Assembly: GCA_016198885.1 (NCBI GenBank)
Contig: JACQHV010000257.1
Location: forward strand, 1 to 7,600
Reading direction: 5' to 3'
DNA from: Gammaproteobacteria bacterium
GTDB lineage: Bacteria; Pseudomonadota; Gammaproteobacteria; Eutrophobiales; Eutrophobiaceae
DNA length: 7,600 bases
Part shown: piece after piece, positions 6,139 to 7,600 of the stretch
Position numbering within the stretch: position 1 is the stretch's first letter
How the letters are laid out: each line of letters starts with the position of its first letter
Notes under the pieces: model-generated
What the model was told of the DNA's origin: nothing
Database searches by the model: none
The model's input: only the letters and a program-made list of their open reading frames with translations
Position numbers and translations under genes: made by a program

Positions 6139-6243
6139 CCCTGAATATGTGTTATTTTTGCTTAATTTTTAGTCAGTGCTCTTCTATTATTTGCTAATAA
6201 GGACAGATTTGGAATCGAACGCTTTCACAACATACTTTCAAAA

Positions 6244-7600
6244 ATGAGCAAAGAACCGCACCGCAACGCCCTGAAGCCGGATTATCAATTGCTCTGGTAC
6301 AGGATTCAACGTGTGCTGGGGCAGGGTGCCTTTGGCATTACCTACCTTGCACACGATATCAATCTCGATCGGCAGGTTGCCATCAAGGAATATATGCCCG
6401 GGCATCTGTCGATGCGGGAATCGAGTCTGTCGGTACAGCCGCTCTCCGCTGATCATCTGGAGGATTTCAAATTCGGTTTGGGAAGGTTTATCAGTGAAGC
6501 GCGCACCCTCACAAAATTTGAACATCCTAATCTCATCCGCGTATTCAACGTTTTTGAAGCCAATAATACGGCATACATGGTCATGAATTATGAAGTGGGT
6601 GAGAGCCTGCAAGAAGTGGTTAAACGGAAAAAGATTCTGAATGAAACAGAGCTGCTCCGGATTATCCTGCCACTGATGAGTGGTCTGCAAAAAATGCACG
6701 CACAGGGTTTTATCCATCGGGACATCAAACCGGGCAATATATTTATCAGAAAAGCAGACGGCAGCCCGGTCCTGCTGGATTTCGGTTCCGCCCGGCAGAC
6801 AGTATTGAATAATCCGCAGACACTGACTAATTTCGTATCACCCGGTTATGCGCCGATAGAACAATACGCCAGCAAGAGCGACAAACAGGGCCCCTGGACG
6901 GATATCTATGGATTCGGGGCGACCCTGTATAAAATCATTTCAGGTTCAGCGCCTTTGAGTGCGATTGACCGCGGTGAAACCATCACGCATGACAATAAGG
7001 ATTGTTATATTCCGCTCTCTGGACTGGCAAAAGACAACTATACGGATCAATTTCTGACGGCAATCGATCATGCCCTGGCTTTCAGGGCACAGGATCGCCC
7101 GCAGAACATTACGGAATGGAAAAAGGAATTTCCGGCCCCGGCGGTTATGGACGACTCAGAAGCAATGACTGTGGAAAATGAAATACCCGCCTTCGGGACG
7201 GAGGAGACGGCAACTGCTGCAATGCAGATTGTGGATATTACCAGTGAAAAAACCACGAGGATCAACCCTGAGGCTACGACGGTAAAGCTTGAGGCCGAAG
7301 ATCAGGATCAGGCGACCTTGTCACTGACTCCGCAACAGAATGTCAGGCCGGTAACCGGCAAAAAGAAGATCAACATTGCTGTCTCAGTGATTGCAGGGAT
7401 TGCCGTTATTGTTGTAATCGGCCTCATTGGCAGAGGAACGGAGGAATCTCTGGACAAATCCGAAACCGCAATGACCGATATGAAGCAAGAACCGGATATG
7501 GAGAAACCTGCAGCAACCGTGGATGGAAATATTGAAGCGCCGGCACAAGATGTTACTGATTCAGGCGTCCCTCAAACCCAAGGTGATGCCGAAGCCATCC
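6244..7600 (+). CDS. Membrane-anchored Hanks-type Ser/Thr protein kinase (3' end outside window)
   Basis: The frame runs from ATG 6244 without a stop to the window edge, giving 452 residues of a longer protein. The kinase domain spans about 19-295 and all key elements are present: glycine loop GQGAFG (26-31), VAIK with ATP-binding Lys48, helix-C Glu85 in ISEARTLTKFEHPNL, catalytic HRDIKPGN (158-165, Asp160 and Asn165), DFG at 179-181 and the SPGYAPIEQY activation-loop end (199-208). It should therefore be an active cytoplasmic kinase phosphorylating Ser/Thr on unknown targets. An acidic, Thr/Gln-rich linker (about 296-370) leads through KKK (373-375) to one membrane helix (about 376-395), followed by an acidic, Pro/Ala-rich extracytoplasmic stretch that is cut off. 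No ATG, GTG or TTG lies in frame between the upstream stop (6163-6165) and 6244, so the start is firm, although no Shine-Dalgarno is near. The missing C-terminus may be a sensor or effector domain. Confidence 0.96.
   Translation, partial: MSKEPHRNALKPDYQLLWYRIQRVLGQGAFGITYLAHDINLDRQVAIKEYMPGHLSMRESSLSVQPLSADHLEDFKFGLGRFISEARTLTKFEHPNLIRVFNVFEANNTAYMVMNYEVGESLQEVVKRKKILNETELLRIILPLMSGLQKMHAQGFIHRDIKPGNIFIRKADGSPVLLDFGSARQTVLNNPQTLTNFVSPGYAPIEQYASKSDKQGPWTDIYGFGATLYKIISGSAPLSAIDRGETITHDNKDCYIPLSGLAKDNYTDQFLTAIDHALAFRAQDRPQNITEWKKEFPAPAVMDDSEAMTVENEIPAFGTEETATAAMQIVDITSEKTTRINPEATTVKLEAEDQDQATLSLTPQQNVRPVTGKKKINIAVSVIAGIAVIVVIGLIGRGTEESLDKSETAMTDMKQEPDMEKPAATVDGNIEAPAQDVTDSGVPQTQGDAEAI

Larger units (their letters stand above)
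5795..6243. other. 449-bp spacer between the membrane protein and kinase genes
   Basis: The spacer opens with the 12-bp palindrome TTAATTAATTAA (5791-5802), which overlaps the stop codon of the preceding gene. Its middle holds a possible small basic gene on the - strand (5888-6028) with a duplicated upstream motif. A short hairpin (TCACGC 5893-5898 with GCGTGA 5907-5912) lies at the 3' end of that small gene; it has no U-run. The last 110 bp are AT-rich and should carry the kinase promoter. TATTAT at 6185-6190 is a possible -10 box, but the corresponding -35 (TTAATT, 6162-6167) is weak. I see no terminator with a clear stem and U-run for the gene ending at 5794. Confidence 0.55.

Noticed and set aside
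5943..6197. + strand frame of 84 codons in the 5795-6243 spacer
   Set aside because: It has no ribosome-binding site, its translation is rich in Phe and Cys without pattern, and it competes with the better supported - strand small frame.
6209..6220. GTTCGATTCC-like string on the - strand resembling a tRNA T-arm or phage attachment remnant
   Set aside because: The flanking bases do not pair as a T-stem, and no acceptor, anticodon arm, integrase or second copy is seen.
6238..6717. Reading frame of 159 codons on the - strand at the start of the kinase gene
   Set aside because: It is antisense to the kinase domain, whose catalytic motifs read intact on the + strand; the antisense translation shows no domain.

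Overview
The window looks like an ordinary stretch of a proteobacterial chromosome, most likely gammaproteobacterial. It has mixed, mid-GC codon use, an RlmJ-type rRNA methyltransferase (a family found mainly in Gamma- and some Betaproteobacteria), a MacB-like export cassette and a membrane-anchored Hanks-type kinase. The taxonomic call is an inference from gene families only. I see no insertion sequence, integrase, CRISPR array, tRNA or rRNA.

Layout. Positions 1-2630 (+) hold the end of an ABC ATPase gene followed by two related but different FtsX/MacB-type permease genes, closely spaced as an operon. Together they probably form a MacB-like transporter with two distinct permease subunits. 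Positions 2660-4921 (-) hold three genes read leftward: a CHAD-domain protein, then a MazG-like nucleotide pyrophosphohydrolase, then rlmJ. The first of these and the + operon are separated only by a 29-bp convergent junction at the rlmJ end. The gap between the MazG-like gene and rlmJ (3518-3599) is filled by an unusual element made of ACGNNNN heptamers in two opposed orientations, which can fold as a long hairpin and runs into the rlmJ start codon.

Positions 4922-5221 are an AT-rich divergent intergenic region with an 11-bp direct repeat containing TGATCA palindromes. Next on the + strand is a 190-residue membrane protein of unknown function (5222-5794). A 449-bp spacer (5795-6243) follows, which may encode a very basic 46-residue protein on the - strand. 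The window ends inside a + strand gene for a Ser/Thr protein kinase with a single transmembrane segment (6244 to beyond 7600); its 3' end and extracytoplasmic domain are outside the window.

No coherent new multi-gene system is evident. The items most worth a second look are the heptamer palindrome, the unknown two-helix membrane protein, the small basic reading frame with its duplicated ribosome-binding motif, and the missing C-terminal part of the kinase.
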